From Thermodesulfobacteriota bacterium (GTDB taxonomy: Bacteria; Desulfobacterota_D; UBA1144; Nemesobacterales; CSP1-2), in assembly GCA_035559815.1 (NCBI GenBank), contig DATMAT010000037.1:33736-97735 (forward strand): a stretch of DNA of 64,000 bases. The letters are read 5' to 3'. The translations under genes and the position numbers were made by a program. The notes beneath the pieces are model-generated. The model was not told the origin of the DNA and ran no database searches. It was given only the letters and a program-made list of their open reading frames with translations. Positions 34,601 to 44,285 of the stretch are shown here, piece by piece. The number at the start of each line of letters is the position of its first letter. The first letter of the stretch is position 1.

Positions 34601-36091
34601 CTAAAAGCAGTGATGATTCCATAGATGAATTTTTTCTATATCTTTGGTCTTATAATTAGGAAGGGTTTCCTCTTTTAGATAATATATATCAAAGGTTATC
34701 AATTGTTCCTGTCCCTGATGTTCCCTATTCCACTTTCGGCATAGGTACTTGCCATAATAAAGTCGATCTTTACTGTTAACTATCAACCATAAGTTCCACA
34801 TATACTTGTGCCACCGGTAGGTTTTATAGTCCGCGTGCTGATCGCCGGGCTTTTCCCAACTGATTTTTGCACCGTCCCGAAAGACATCGACGATGTTTCC
34901 ATTCCTCAGAGTTCCCGGGATAACGTACCAACCGTCATCGGTAAAAGGCCTCGGAGCGAACATATCCCACTTTTGATCGAGTCTTAAGAAGTGTCCGATC
35001 CATAGTAAATTCCTATTTATCGAGACAGGAGGATGTTGTATGGTGCTCAAATTCCAGAAAAAAACATAGACTAATAGGGGAATAACAACTGCCGCTTGTG
35101 CGAAAGAGCGGCTTCCTAATAAATAATCTTGTCTTCCGACGAAGAGAACAGCAAGGGGAAGATTTGTTCTTATAAAGTGCGCCAATTTCTCGGCGCATCT
35201 CCCTAGAGTTGAGGATAAGATAGGGAAAATCTCCCAAAACTTACTCGGTAAAAAGATGAGGAGAGCCGCCATAGAAACCCAGGGAAAAAGACCCAACCTC
35301 ATCGTTAAAAACAGGCCGAATTGAAACGAGCCGAAGGCTAATATGCCTAAAACCCGAAAAAGGCCATTTTTAAATGGAATAAAAAACAAAATAGAACCCA
35401 ACGTCTCCAGCCAATAAACAGTGAATGTCATGGCCTTCATCAGATTGGGAAATTCATATAGAAGCGCACCAAGCCAGTGCCGATATTGTTCAGAACTCAA
35501 CGCATAGTAAATAGCCGTAAAATCCCTACGCCATTCAAAACCGGTCTTTAGCAGGGCGGAAAATACATACATCATGACTATTTGAGCCATGAATGCTAGG
35601 GCCCCTGGAGAAAATAGCCTATCCGGATATTTTTTCTCTCCCGGCTTTAAATAAGCATCAACGGAAAATCTGGCCCCCCAGGGCATAAAAATTCCCCAGA
35701 ATAAAAGACATCGGAATATAAAATCTTCTCCCTGTAGCACTAACGGGTTCCGGTTGTGGAGAGAAACGAGAAGGAGCCAGCTGACGATGGTAGACATTGT
35801 GGTTTGATAACCTACGAGAAGTAGAAAGGCGAAGGAAGCCGCAAGCGTGAAGAAGAACTGGACCGCGAATAAGCCACTTATCATGTGCAATGAAACATGC
35901 CACTGGTTCCAATGCAAATCCAAGAGGGCATTACGGGGCATAAGCCCGAAATCGGTATAATGAGCCTCAAGGGCTAGTGCTCGAATAAAAAGATCGACCA
36001 AAATAAGAAGTGAAAAAGCAATACGAGTTAGGGCAAGAGACCGCAGGTCAACATAGAAAGCTCTTTGAAATCGACCCAAAAACTTGTTCAT
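34601..36091 (-). CDS. HTTM-domain integral membrane protein
   Basis: A 496-residue polytopic protein with an N-terminal HTTM (horizontally transferred transmembrane) domain, distantly related to vitamin K-dependent gamma-carboxylase. Features: SLALTRIAFSLLILVDLFIR, HYTDFGLMPR, SLHNRNPLVLQGEDFIFR and LFWGIFMPWGARFSVDAYL. About eight to ten membrane spans occupy residues 15-350; the last 130 residues are soluble and aromatic-rich (QKWDMFAPRPFTDDGWYVIP). Carboxylase activity is not shown for bacterial members and should not be assumed. Confidence 0.85.
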   Translation of the reverse strand: MNKFLGRFQRAFYVDLRSLALTRIAFSLLILVDLFIRALALEAHYTDFGLMPRNALLDLHWNQWHVSLHMISGLFAVQFFFTLAASFAFLLLVGYQTTMSTIVSWLLLVSLHNRNPLVLQGEDFIFRCLLFWGIFMPWGARFSVDAYLKPGEKKYPDRLFSPGALAFMAQIVMMYVFSALLKTGFEWRRDFTAIYYALSSEQYRHWLGALLYEFPNLMKAMTFTVYWLETLGSILFFIPFKNGLFRVLGILAFGSFQFGLFLTMRLGLFPWVSMAALLIFLPSKFWEIFPILSSTLGRCAEKLAHFIRTNLPLAVLFVGRQDYLLGSRSFAQAAVVIPLLVYVFFWNLSTIQHPPVSINRNLLWIGHFLRLDQKWDMFAPRPFTDDGWYVIPGTLRNGNIVDVFRDGAKISWEKPGDQHADYKTYRWHKYMWNLWLIVNSKDRLYYGKYLCRKWNREHQGQEQLITFDIYYLKEETLPNYKTKDIEKIHLWNHHCF

Positions 36092-36293
36092 ATTTTCATT
36101 TTTGGATTTAAAAAGTTATGTCTAGTTTAATCTATAACGCCTCGCCATAAACACAAAGAGTATATGACCAGAGTTATAGATAATTCCCTAATCTTGTCCT
36201 CCAGCCTTGCCTATTCAACTATACTATGAAGAGGACAAAGTGTAAGTTCATCAGCAACTTTGGAGATAGTTAAGCCGAAAATTTTAAAAGCAA

Positions 36294-36315
36294 GGGGAGA
36301 GAAGCATCTCTCCCC
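36294..36315 (-). terminator. Intrinsic terminator of the Gly-rich lipoprotein gene
   Basis: GGGGAGAG (36294-36301) and CTCTCCCC (36308-36315) form a perfect 8-bp stem with a 6-base loop, 13 bp past the stop of the minus-strand gene. The minus-strand continuation is TTGCTTTTAAAATTTT. Confidence 0.75.
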
Positions 36316-36328
36316 TATATTTAAGTAA

Positions 36329-37405
36329 CTAACAAACAAGGGCAATAAGCTGTTCAAGTAGCGGAATAACCGTACCTATAACAAAGTTGAGTAACTGCTG
36401 GATAACGCTGACAACAGTTGCCAGCAGAGGATTCTGCAGTAGAGGATCGAGAGCAGAAGGAAGTCCTTCAAGAAGAGTAAGGAGTTGATTCGAAACCGTA
36501 CATATTTGTGGCAGTAGAGCACACTGCTGGTCCGGAGGAAGAGTTAGAAATTGCTGCAAAAGAGCCAGAAGATTTTGAGCTACTCCTATAATTTCGTTCA
36601 GTAGATCAATCACCAGATTAAGTCCCGGAACAAGGAGCAAAAACGGAGTTAACACCGCTATGAGCGTTGCTAACAATCCCAGCATCGTTTGAAGAACCGG
36701 GATCAAGGATGAAACAATTTGAGTTACCTCTCCTAAATCCACAGCGCATAAAGACCCTCCGGTACCACCGGTTCCCCCAGTTCCACCGGTGCCGCCAGTA
36801 CCACCCGTCCCCCCAGTACCGCCAGTACCACCTGTTCCCCCGGTGCCACCGGTACCACCAGTTCCTCCGGTGCCGCCTCCACCCAATACGCAGCTAGAAT
36901 CTGCCAGCACCAGTATCGTATTTACCTCGCCATTTACCGAGGCATCTATATCAATATCCTGTCCATCCACAGCCGTGATAAAAAAGTCGTTCTGGTCTCT
37001 TGAAACTATCTCAAGGTCTGTTATATCCACGCAGGCCAAAGGAAAGCATGCCAAGAGTCTAGCATCTAGAGGTATATCCGGCGGGGAAAAAATGCTTAGG
37101 GCAGCATCAGAGTCATTCGTCGATTCTCCCGGTGAAGATGTGCCAATCCGAAAATCAAATGCCTCATCCAACAGTGCCGGACAACTCATCGGGAGAGGTA
37201 GAGTTGATGAATCCGTAGATTCCGCCCTCAAAAGGCAACCGCCATTTAACTGTATACCAAAAATGCCTGCCAGAGTCTCAATCTCGGCAACAGTTAGACA
37301 CCCATTTCCACCCCCTCCTGTACCATTACCTCCCCCTCCGCCGCCACCACCTCCGCTACATGCCGTCACGCATAATAGAATTAAAATTAGCAGGATTTTC
37401 CTCAT
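36329..37405 (-). CDS. Gly-rich lipoprotein with (Gly-Thr-Gly)13 repeat
   Basis: A 358-residue envelope lipoprotein. Lipobox VTAC (Cys16) is followed at once by a run of nine Gly and a second Gly-rich stretch. Residues about 35-170 form an uncharacterised domain with several Cys. Thirteen GTG tripeptides (9-bp units) link it to a very hydrophobic, Leu-rich C-terminal region (about 215-358: VIDLLNEIIGVAQNLLALL and similar) with paired Cys. The C-terminal part looks amphipathic or membrane-associated. Function unknown. An intrinsic terminator follows directly. Confidence 0.72.
   Translation of the reverse strand: MRKILLILILLCVTACSGGGGGGGGGNGTGGGGNGCLTVAEIETLAGIFGIQLNGGCLLRAESTDSSTLPLPMSCPALLDEAFDFRIGTSSPGESTNDSDAALSIFSPPDIPLDARLLACFPLACVDITDLEIVSRDQNDFFITAVDGQDIDIDASVNGEVNTILVLADSSCVLGGGGTGGTGGTGGTGGTGGTGGTGGTGGTGGTGGTGGTGGTGGSLCAVDLGEVTQIVSSLIPVLQTMLGLLATLIAVLTPFLLLVPGLNLVIDLLNEIIGVAQNLLALLQQFLTLPPDQQCALLPQICTVSNQLLTLLEGLPSALDPLLQNPLLATVVSVIQQLLNFVIGTVIPLLEQLIALVC
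36758..36887. repeat. 9-bp coding minisatellite (13 units, Gly-Thr-Gly)
   Basis: Tandem 9-mers of the type CCACCGGTT / CCGCCAGTA, each with variation at third codon positions only, encode GTG tripeptides in the minus-strand lipoprotein gene. Synonymous divergence between units shows the array is old and protein-selected, but unit-number change by slippage remains possible. Confidence 0.9.
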
Positions 37406-37803
37406 CCTTAACTTCCCTCCTTTTGAGATTAATTATCTTTCCCTTTTCTCCTAGTTTTTCCGTCCCTCTATTCACCGTTCATCGCAAGAAAATATGTAGT
37501 CCTATGAAACAATCACCCTTTTAGATGATATTCGTGCTAGTACTTTTTGGGGGGTTCTAAGAACTATTAGGAAAAATAATCCGAAAAAAACTTGAAGAGT
37601 AGAGTGAAAGCTACCGATGATTAATATTGAGTTTGTCAAATAAAAATATTCTTTAGACAAAGTCAAGGAAACAGCTAAGAACGTATTTAGATCTTAACTA
37701 GGCAAAATCTTCTCAATTCGTTTACCACTATTGCCCAATACGGCCGCTAATTTCGAGAAAACGTATATAGGCTGCCCTGAAATATCCACAACAGACGGAG
37801 GAA
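37406..37803. other. Spacer of 398 bp
   Basis: Between the Gly-rich lipoprotein start and the stop of the response regulator, both on the minus strand. No coding frame is credible. A sequence resembling the GTACTA motif of the peptide cluster occurs on the minus strand near 37527-37546 (AAAAAGTACTAGCACGAA), upstream of the lipoprotein gene. Otherwise nothing is recognised. Confidence 0.4.
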
Positions 37804-39213
37804 TCAGCGCCGGGAGCTTAGGCGAAGAACTAGCTCGAATCTATTACCCACTTGGAGTTTAGAGAATATTTTAGCCAGATGGTTCTTCACTGTATTTTCA
37901 CTCATAAACAACTTATCAGAAATTTGCCTATTGCTTAGACCTTCTAAGACAAGCTGCACTATCTCCTTTTCTTTCTTGGTAAGTTTATCATTCAATGACC
38001 GCTTGAATTTTCCCAAGGGCACAAGACTATTCAATATTTTAGTCATGACATTTGCATCCATCCAGAGTTCGTCTCTACTTAAGGCCTTAGCCGCCTTAGG
38101 AAGGAGCTCTATACTAGACTCATATGCCATATACCCTCGAACCCCTAAATGTAGCCCATTCAGGACTAATTCTTCATCTAAATTATGAAAAAAAAGGAGT
38201 ATCTTTGTCTGAGGACGTTTTTCTCTGATTAATTCGAGCATCTCCATAATGTTCAAGTTGGCTATGTCTGTGTCTAGGAACAAAACGTCGGGTTTCTTTC
38301 GGCCCAAAATTGGGACGACATCAGAATGGTTTAAAGCATGAGCTACCATCTCGACGTCCGTTTGATTCTCGATTATTCCCTCTATTACATCTTTAATCAA
38401 AGCATAGGGACTGGCCACCATCAACTTGATGCTTTTCACCCCCGTCTTATCAACAGTGACCATTTTATGCGGTTTATCCACACCTGGCTCGAAGCTAAAA
38501 ACTTCACGTAAAACTAAGACAGTACCCAAGCTGTTGCCATCTTCATCACGGACTAGAGAGGACCTCAAGCCGATAAGGCTTTCTCTTCCGCCTTTAGTTA
38601 CCACCGAGGTATGTTTTGCCTCATCCTCTCCGGTTACTTCTAAACTCGTTTTAAAAAATTCACCTAAATGTTTACCGAAAGCTTCTTCCGCCGTACAGCC
38701 CGTGAGAACCTCAGCCGAAGGATTCATGAAAGTTACAAGGCTATTGTCATTAGTAATGATTACTCCGTCGCTCATGTTCTTAAGCATGGAAAAAAGCAGC
38801 CTACACTCCTGCCATAACTTCTTTTCCTTCTCATGTTTAGAAAGTGCTATCTCAATCGAGAAACGCAAATCTTTATGTTGAAAAGGTTTAATTATATAGC
38901 CGACTGGCTCGGTCATCTTTGCCCGTTCCAGTCTACTCAGGTCCGCATATGCAGTGAGATATATTATTGGTATGTTGAATCGTTCGCGGATCTTTTTTGC
39001 GGCCTCTATACCGTCCATATTACCCTTTAAAACAATATCCATCAGTACTAAATCTGGTTTTACCTCCGAAGCTTTTTGGATAGCATCTTTTCCAGAAGAA
39101 ACTGTAGTAACTACGGAATAGCCCAACTGTTCCAACCTGTTCTTTATATCCCTGGCTACAAGTTGTTCGTCTTCTACTATCATTATTCTTCTTTTTCTCA
39201 TCGCCATGCCCAT
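37804..39213 (-). CDS. Response regulator: REC-PAS-REC-LuxR HTH
   Basis: A 469-residue transcription factor with unusual order. A first receiver (residues 1-125) carries the phospho-acceptor Asp in DLVLMDIVL and the Lys in IIKPFQ. A PAS domain follows (about 140-250, [16 protein letters not shown]). A second, NarL-like receiver (about 262-385) has Asp in DVLFLDTDI. The C-terminal LuxR HTH (about 400-465) has [20 protein letters not shown] and [18 protein letters not shown]. It lies 207 bp downstream of the large histidine kinase on the same strand, its likely partner. Targets are unknown. Confidence 0.88.
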   Translation of the reverse strand: MGMAMRKRRIMIVEDEQLVARDIKNRLEQLGYSVVTTVSSGKDAIQKASEVKPDLVLMDIVLKGNMDGIEAAKKIRERFNIPIIYLTAYADLSRLERAKMTEPVGYIIKPFQHKDLRFSIEIALSKHEKEKKLWQECRLLFSMLKNMSDGVIITNDNSLVTFMNPSAEVLTGCTAEEAFGKHLGEFFKTSLEVTGEDEAKHTSVVTKGGRESLIGLRSSLVRDEDGNSLGTVLVLREVFSFEPGVDKPHKMVTVDKTGVKSIKLMVASPYALIKDVIEGIIENQTDVEMVAHALNHSDVVPILGRKKPDVLFLDTDIANLNIMEMLELIREKRPQTKILLFFHNLDEELVLNGLHLGVRGYMAYESSIELLPKAAKALSRDELWMDANVMTKILNSLVPLGKFKRSLNDKLTKKEKEIVQLVLEGLSNRQISDKLFMSENTVKNHLAKIFSKLQVGNRFELVLRLSSRR

Positions 39214-39420
39214 ACCCGTCTAAATTACCCTCCTTTTGCCTACCAAACTCAATAACACTTTTGTAGGATTTTAGGACTAGTATAGATAAGCTTTAAGATT
39301 TCGTTTAAAAATATCAGAAGGACTAGCGGAGATGAACAACAGTATCTTTGGGTTGATTAAATCTGTTCATTCAAGCCGATTTATTATTGGGTTAGTATGC
39401 CCACGTTCCATTATCTTCAA

Positions 39421-42400
39421 TTACAGCTCCTCAAATTTAATTTTGAATGAAGTTCCGGCATCTCTATCAACTTCGATAATACCCCCTAGTTGCTCCACCA
39501 GATCCAGCACCAATTGCAACCCCAGTGAGTTTGTATTTCGCAAATCTAAATCTTTTGGCAAACTACATCCATTGTCGCTGATAATCAGGGTAAAACAGGG
39601 ATGTGCTGATTTCCCTTCCACACCGTTACCGGCAAGCATTTCCACACGAATTTCACCCTTCCTTCCCCTAGGAAAAGCGTGCTTCATCGAATTCGAGACT
39701 AGCTCATTGATTATCAAACCACAAGGAATTGCCGTATCTATATTCAGGAAAATATTATTTACATTAACTTTTAATTTAATAGCATCCGGGTTTATATCAT
39801 AAGAGTAGAATAAGTTAGTCAGCAGATTTTGGACGTATTCCGAGAAGCTGATCATGGCCATATTATTAGATTGGTACAATTGTTCGTGAATCAGTGCCAT
39901 TGACCGGATGCGGTTTTGAGTTTCATTGAACATTTCAATAGCCTTTCTGCTCTTTGTATATTGAGATTGAATATTAATCAAACTGGAGATAACCTGCAGG
40001 TTATTTTTTACTCGATGGTGAATCTCTTTTAGGAGCACTTCTTTCTCCCTGAGAGACTCCTTGATCTGTTCATCCACTCGTTTACGCTCGGTTATGTCCC
40101 TAGAAGCGATAACCCCTCTAATTTCCCCTTTTTCTGTCCGATATGGCTTGCCGGTACTTTCAAGCCAAAGCCAATTTCCATCTTTATGCTTGAACCGGAA
40201 AACCGCACTTCCCGATGATATAGTTTCCATTGCATTGGCAAATTCCCCCATGACAGCGGGAAGGTCGTCCGGGTGTATATATTCAAAAACCTTTGTGCCA
40301 ATTAGTTCATTACTCTCATACCCTAAAGCATCTTTATGTTTGGGACTAACATATAAAAACCTACCATCAATACTAGTTTCCACTATAAGGTCGTAAGTAT
40401 GCTCCACCAGGGTGCGGTATTTTTCTTCGCTAACCCGTAAAGCTTTCTCTGCCTGAACCCGCCAGAGGATTTCCTTTCTAAGCTCCTCGTTTTTCCGGGA
40501 TAGTTCCAAGGTACGTTCCCGAACGCGCTTTTCTAGTTCCTCTTTTGACTCTTGAAGCGACTCTGCTTGTCTAGCGTTGTTTATTGCGGCTATTATCTGC
40601 TGAGCTACTATTTCCAGCAATCTCAATTCCTCCTCATCAAATGCGTTTTTTTCGAAAGAGGTTAGAATTAAGGCCCCTGTCGTCTGTCCTTGAAAACTGA
40701 TCGGCATGCTCAAGTAGCTTTTTATACCTAGTTCTCTTCCGGCTTGGCCAAGGATAGTATCTTTATCTACATCACTAACATACCTAGGCTTACCTTCCAT
40801 TATAGTCTTCCAAGTAATACCTTTTGGATAGGCAATTCTTCCAGCGCGCTTAATATAGCGGTCGTCGAATCCCCTATAGGCCTTCAAAACCGCTTCTTGT
40901 CCCTCGACTAGGTAGATTGCAACATTATCAAGCCGGTCTATCTTACCACTCATCACCTCAACCGCGTTCTCCAGAACCTCCTGAAGGTTAATCGACTGGT
41001 GAACGCTACGAGTCACCGTACTGATAATAGCCTCGTAACGGTTCTTCTTCGATAATTGGGCAAGACTTTCTCTGAGTGCATATTCAGCCGCCCTGCGATC
41101 GACGATTTCCGCCTGAAGCGCTTTGTTGGTCGTAGCCAGCTGAGCAGTACGCTCTTGAACGCGAATCTCCAACTCGTCCCGGGCCTTACGTAGTGCCTCC
41201 TCCGATCGGCGTAGCAACTCCACCCGTTTGGCATTATTTATTGCCACCTCTATTTGCCTCACTACAATCTCAAGGAGATTCAATTCCTCATCGTTGAAGG
41301 CGTTTTTCTCGAACGAATTTATACCCATAGTTCCGACTGTCTTGCCCTCAAAATTAATAGGCATAGATAAGTAGCTCTTTATTCCTAGCTCCCTCCCGGC
41401 GGGGCCAAGAAAATTATCATTTTCCACATCGGCACAATAAATCGGCTTACCTCCTATAATGGTTTTCCAGGTAAGCCCCTTTGGAAATTGTATTATTCCG
41501 GCCCGGCTAATGTAACTATCGGTTAGGCCTTTATGCACTCTAAGAACTGCTTTATCACCCTCTACCAGGTAAATTCCAACAATGTCCGCTTTATCAATAT
41601 TTTTGCTCATGGCCTCAACAGCATTCTCCAGGACTTCTTCTAGGTTAATCGACTTATGAACACTTTGAGCAACAGAACTAATAATAGTTTCATATCGATT
41701 CTTCTTGGACAACTGGTTAAGACTTTCACGAAGTGCCTTCTCCACCCGCATGCGATCGGTGATATCTAGAATTAACGCATAGAACCCCTTCACCTGCCCA
41801 TTATCATCAAAATGAGGTACATAAGAAACATTCACGTACCTTGCCTCAACATCATTGCAGGGTATGACGCTGTCAAAGTTTATTGCCCGACCCGATAATG
41901 CAGTTTCAACCTTGTCCTTAAGTTTAGCGTATACATCCTCTCCTAAAATTTCTTTCATATGCTTTCCGGTTATTTCTTCTTGCGGGTATCCGAACCATTT
42001 TTCATATGCTTTGTTGTTGAAAAGATAACGTTCCTGTGCGTCAATATAGGAAATACAAACCGGAAGAGCATCGGTCAGAAGACGCAACTGCTCTTCTCTT
42101 TCTCGCAATTTATCCTCCGCCTTTTTACGCTCGGTTATGTTCTCCACAGTTCCCTCGTAGTACAAGACCATCCCGTCTTCTCCCCGAACCGCTCTTGTGC
42201 TCTCAAGGACATAAACAAGAGAGCCATCCTGCTTTACCCAAGCCGATTCCAACCCACTTATTTCGCTTTTCTGCTCCATTAACTCCTTAAACTTACTCCG
42301 TGGGTAATTAACGTCGAATCCTTCCTCCTCTAAATTACGTGAGACCAACTCTTCAAAAGAAGTATATCCCAGCATTTGAACTAAAGCGGGGTTTGCCATC

Positions 42401-43530
42401 AGAATCCTTCCTTCGGGCGTGGTGCGGTAAATTCCTGAAGGGACATTCTCGAACAAATCTTTGTAACGTTCTTCACTTTGTCTGAGTGCCTCTCTTCGCC
42501 TTTTCATCTCCTCGATTATCTTTGCCTTCGCTATCGCCGTTGCTATTTGATTACCGAGAGATAGGAGAAAATCCAACTCCTGACGATTAAAAGAGTTCTT
42601 CTCATATCGTGAAAAATCAACTGTCCCTATACTATCACCGTCCAATTTAATCGGTATGGATAGTAACGCACGAGCCCCCAGAGCTTTATCCTCTGGGCCT
42701 GTGGGAGCCAATGAAGCTGAGGCATCTTCATAAAAATGCGGCTCACCTTTACTAATCACTTCCCAGGTGATTCCTGTTCCGCAGGGGATTCTGGAAGCTC
42801 TTTCTAAATACTCCGCGGGATATCCCAGATGAATTTGTAATACGGCCTCCTTTTTGTCCCCATACTCTTCAACCAAATATATTGATAAAAGGTCTATGAA
42901 CTTCAAATCTCGGATGATTTCCAATACAGTCTGGAACACCTGGTTCAAATCAACGGATTTATGGAGTTGCTGGGATATCTCGCTCAATATCGATAGATAT
43001 TTCTTTCTCTCCATAAACTCTTCAGTTTGTTTTGCCTTGGCTATGGCTGTAGCCAGCAGGTCCCCAACCATAGAGAGCACTTTTATCTCATCTTCATCAA
43101 ATTTACGTTCTGTATAACTGATGAACCATATTAGACCAATGGTCTTTTGCTCGATGCGGACAGGGATTCCCAGAAGATTGCGGCTTCCCATACCTTTAAA
43201 CGCATCCGCAGCATCGGGCTCCTCCAGAATATCTTCGATATACATAACCTTTCCTGCTCGGATCGCCTTCCAGGTTAAACCTTCAGCAAAAGGAATTCTG
43301 CTCGCTTGTCTGACGTAGTCTCGTGGAACATTTTTATGGGCTTCGAGCACGGCTTGTCTTTTTTCTTCGTTAACCAAGTAGATCATGACCATTTGTACAC
43401 TATTTAGTTGAGTAGCCAATCCCAAAGCAATTGAGTAGATCTCCTCAAGTTTACTTGCTTGATTAAGCGCCCTAATAACCTCGGCTAATATATCTAAGTC
43501 CTGGTTATAGCCCTCTTTTAATCTCAACAC
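39421..43530 (-). CDS. Multi-GAF/PAS sensor histidine kinase (HisKA_2 type)
   Basis: A 1369-residue soluble sensor without clear membrane helices. Order: GAF (about 10-165), GAF (185-345), PAS (350-475), PAS (480-600), GAF (607-780), GAF (828-1005), PAS (1040-1155), then HisKA_2 with phospho-acceptor motif LKEIHHRVKNNLQV (His at about 1171-1172) and a HATPase domain (N box NELVSNSMKHAF). The two later GAF units with their coiled-coil lead-ins are a 221-residue internal duplication. The ATP-lid Gly motif reads DNGCSLP where DNGxGLP is usual. The response regulator follows downstream; the peptide cluster is divergent upstream. Confidence 0.9.
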   Translation of the reverse strand: MLRLKEGYNQDLDILAEVIRALNQASKLEEIYSIALGLATQLNSVQMVMIYLVNEEKRQAVLEAHKNVPRDYVRQASRIPFAEGLTWKAIRAGKVMYIEDILEEPDAADAFKGMGSRNLLGIPVRIEQKTIGLIWFISYTERKFDEDEIKVLSMVGDLLATAIAKAKQTEEFMERKKYLSILSEISQQLHKSVDLNQVFQTVLEIIRDLKFIDLLSIYLVEEYGDKKEAVLQIHLGYPAEYLERASRIPCGTGITWEVISKGEPHFYEDASASLAPTGPEDKALGARALLSIPIKLDGDSIGTVDFSRYEKNSFNRQELDFLLSLGNQIATAIAKAKIIEEMKRRREALRQSEERYKDLFENVPSGIYRTTPEGRILMANPALVQMLGYTSFEELVSRNLEEEGFDVNYPRSKFKELMEQKSEISGLESAWVKQDGSLVYVLESTRAVRGEDGMVLYYEGTVENITERKKAEDKLREREEQLRLLTDALPVCISYIDAQERYLFNNKAYEKWFGYPQEEITGKHMKEILGEDVYAKLKDKVETALSGRAINFDSVIPCNDVEARYVNVSYVPHFDDNGQVKGFYALILDITDRMRVEKALRESLNQLSKKNRYETIISSVAQSVHKSINLEEVLENAVEAMSKNIDKADIVGIYLVEGDKAVLRVHKGLTDSYISRAGIIQFPKGLTWKTIIGGKPIYCADVENDNFLGPAGRELGIKSYLSMPINFEGKTVGTMGINSFEKNAFNDEELNLLEIVVRQIEVAINNAKRVELLRRSEEALRKARDELEIRVQERTAQLATTNKALQAEIVDRRAAEYALRESLAQLSKKNRYEAIISTVTRSVHQSINLQEVLENAVEVMSGKIDRLDNVAIYLVEGQEAVLKAYRGFDDRYIKRAGRIAYPKGITWKTIMEGKPRYVSDVDKDTILGQAGRELGIKSYLSMPISFQGQTTGALILTSFEKNAFDEEELRLLEIVAQQIIAAINNARQAESLQESKEELEKRVRERTLELSRKNEELRKEILWRVQAEKALRVSEEKYRTLVEHTYDLIVETSIDGRFLYVSPKHKDALGYESNELIGTKVFEYIHPDDLPAVMGEFANAMETISSGSAVFRFKHKDGNWLWLESTGKPYRTEKGEIRGVIASRDITERKRVDEQIKESLREKEVLLKEIHHRVKNNLQVISSLINIQSQYTKSRKAIEMFNETQNRIRSMALIHEQLYQSNNMAMISFSEYVQNLLTNLFYSYDINPDAIKLKVNVNNIFLNIDTAIPCGLIINELVSNSMKHAFPRGRKGEIRVEMLAGNGVEGKSAHPCFTLIISDNGCSLPKDLDLRNTNSLGLQLVLDLVEQLGGIIEVDRDAGTSFKIKFEEL

Positions 43531-43680
43531 TTCACCCCTATTCTTTGAGTAAAAGTGAATTATATACTTTTTGGTCCGGAGAATTCAAGGACGCTGGTAA
43601 CTATCTGCAAAAACACAAAAATATAATAGCTTGGGCCACCGATAGGTCCACATGCTCAGATTATCTCAGATAAAGCTATA

Positions 43681-43703
43681 ACTTTTGTACTATGCCAAAA
43701 ATG
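43681..43703 (+). promoter_or_regulatory. Shared 22-bp motif, copy 1 (upstream of pqqD-like gene)
   Basis: ACTTTTGTACTATGCCAAAA lies 76 bp before the PqqD-like start, in the region shared with the divergent kinase gene. It matches copies at 44142 and 49536. A candidate -10 (TATACA) lies about 20 bp downstream, so an activator site is possible. Confidence 0.4.
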
Positions 43704-43778
43704 AACCGAAGTCCGATTGATTTTATACAATGAAAGGGTTTTTATTTAGTCGAATTTAGAAAATGCAGTAGCGAGACG

Positions 43779-44063
43779 ATGGATAATCTTAAAACCTACC
43801 AGAAAAACCCATCTGTAGTATGTACCGAGCTGGACGATGGCGCAATTCTTTTGAACCTAGATACTAAATATTATTACAACTTGAATGAAACTGGGCTAAG
43901 GATTTGGCAGATCCTGGATGAAGTAGGAACCCCACTGCAGATTGCAAAAAAGCTGGCTTCCGAATATGAAATAGATTACGAAGTGGTAAGAACAAGTGTT
44001 GTCAGGCTGATAAGTCAATTAGAATCAGAAGGATTGGTTATAGAGAAGTATTGTGTTGATTAG
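43779..44063 (+). CDS. PqqD-like RiPP recognition element protein (lasso B1-like)
   Basis: A 94-residue winged-helix PqqD-family protein, the fold that binds leader peptides of ribosomal peptides (RRE). The pattern is complete: CTELDDGAILLNLDTKYYYN, LNETGLRIWQILDEVGTP, and ASEYEIDYEVVRTSVVRLIS with a final helix. As a stand-alone protein next to a B2-type peptidase and HPr-kinase-like gene it corresponds to the B1 component of lasso clusters or the PqqD member of HPr-kinase-related systems. Expected role: binds the leader of the 44272-44391 peptide and delivers it to the processing enzymes. Confidence 0.88.
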   Translation: MDNLKTYQKNPSVVCTELDDGAILLNLDTKYYYNLNETGLRIWQILDEVGTPLQIAKKLASEYEIDYEVVRTSVVRLISQLESEGLVIEKYCVD

Positions 44064-44141
44064 AGTGAGGAATAACTTTATCCTTTCCCACCGTCCCCAA
44101 ATGCACCAGCACATAGTCTTAGTATGTTAGATAATATTAAG

Positions 44142-44164
44142 ACTTTTGTGCTAGTCTAAAATAA
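44142..44164 (+). promoter_or_regulatory. Shared 22-bp motif, copy 2 (upstream of precursor gene)
   Basis: ACTTTTGTGCTAGTCTAAAA lies 108 bp before the peptide start and 29 bp before the small upstream frame. It shares the ACTT..GT.CTA..C.AAAA pattern with the copies at 43681 and 49536. Confidence 0.4.
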
Positions 44165-44192
44165 TCTTTTTTCATAAGGGGAAACAATACCA

Positions 44193-44285
44193 ATGTCTAC
44201 TTGTTCTTCAATCTCCACTAGTATTAAGCTTAATATTAGCAAAATTATTTCCAGGAAAGGAGGTGATATCAATGAACCGCGATGA
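44193..44285 (+). other. 30-codon upstream frame overlapping the precursor start
   Basis: ATG 44193 follows AAGGGG at 11-bp spacing. The frame (MSTCSSISTSIKLNISKIIS and onward) ends at TGA 44283-44285, 11 bp past the peptide ATG, so its translation would run through the peptide ribosome site. It could be a translational coupling leader or chance; it has no recognisable homologue. Confidence 0.3.

Noticed and set aside
36789..37454. 221-codon Pro-rich plus-strand frame
   Set aside because: It is the antisense of the Gly-Thr-Gly repeat gene; the PPVPPVPP pattern follows from the repeat. It has no ribosome site, and the lipoprotein signal and terminator are on the other strand.
43681..43703. 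Reading the shared motif as a sigma-54 promoter on the minus strand (TTGGCATAGTAC...)
   Set aside because: The GG and GC elements do not have the required 10-bp spacing, and copy 2 lacks the GG.
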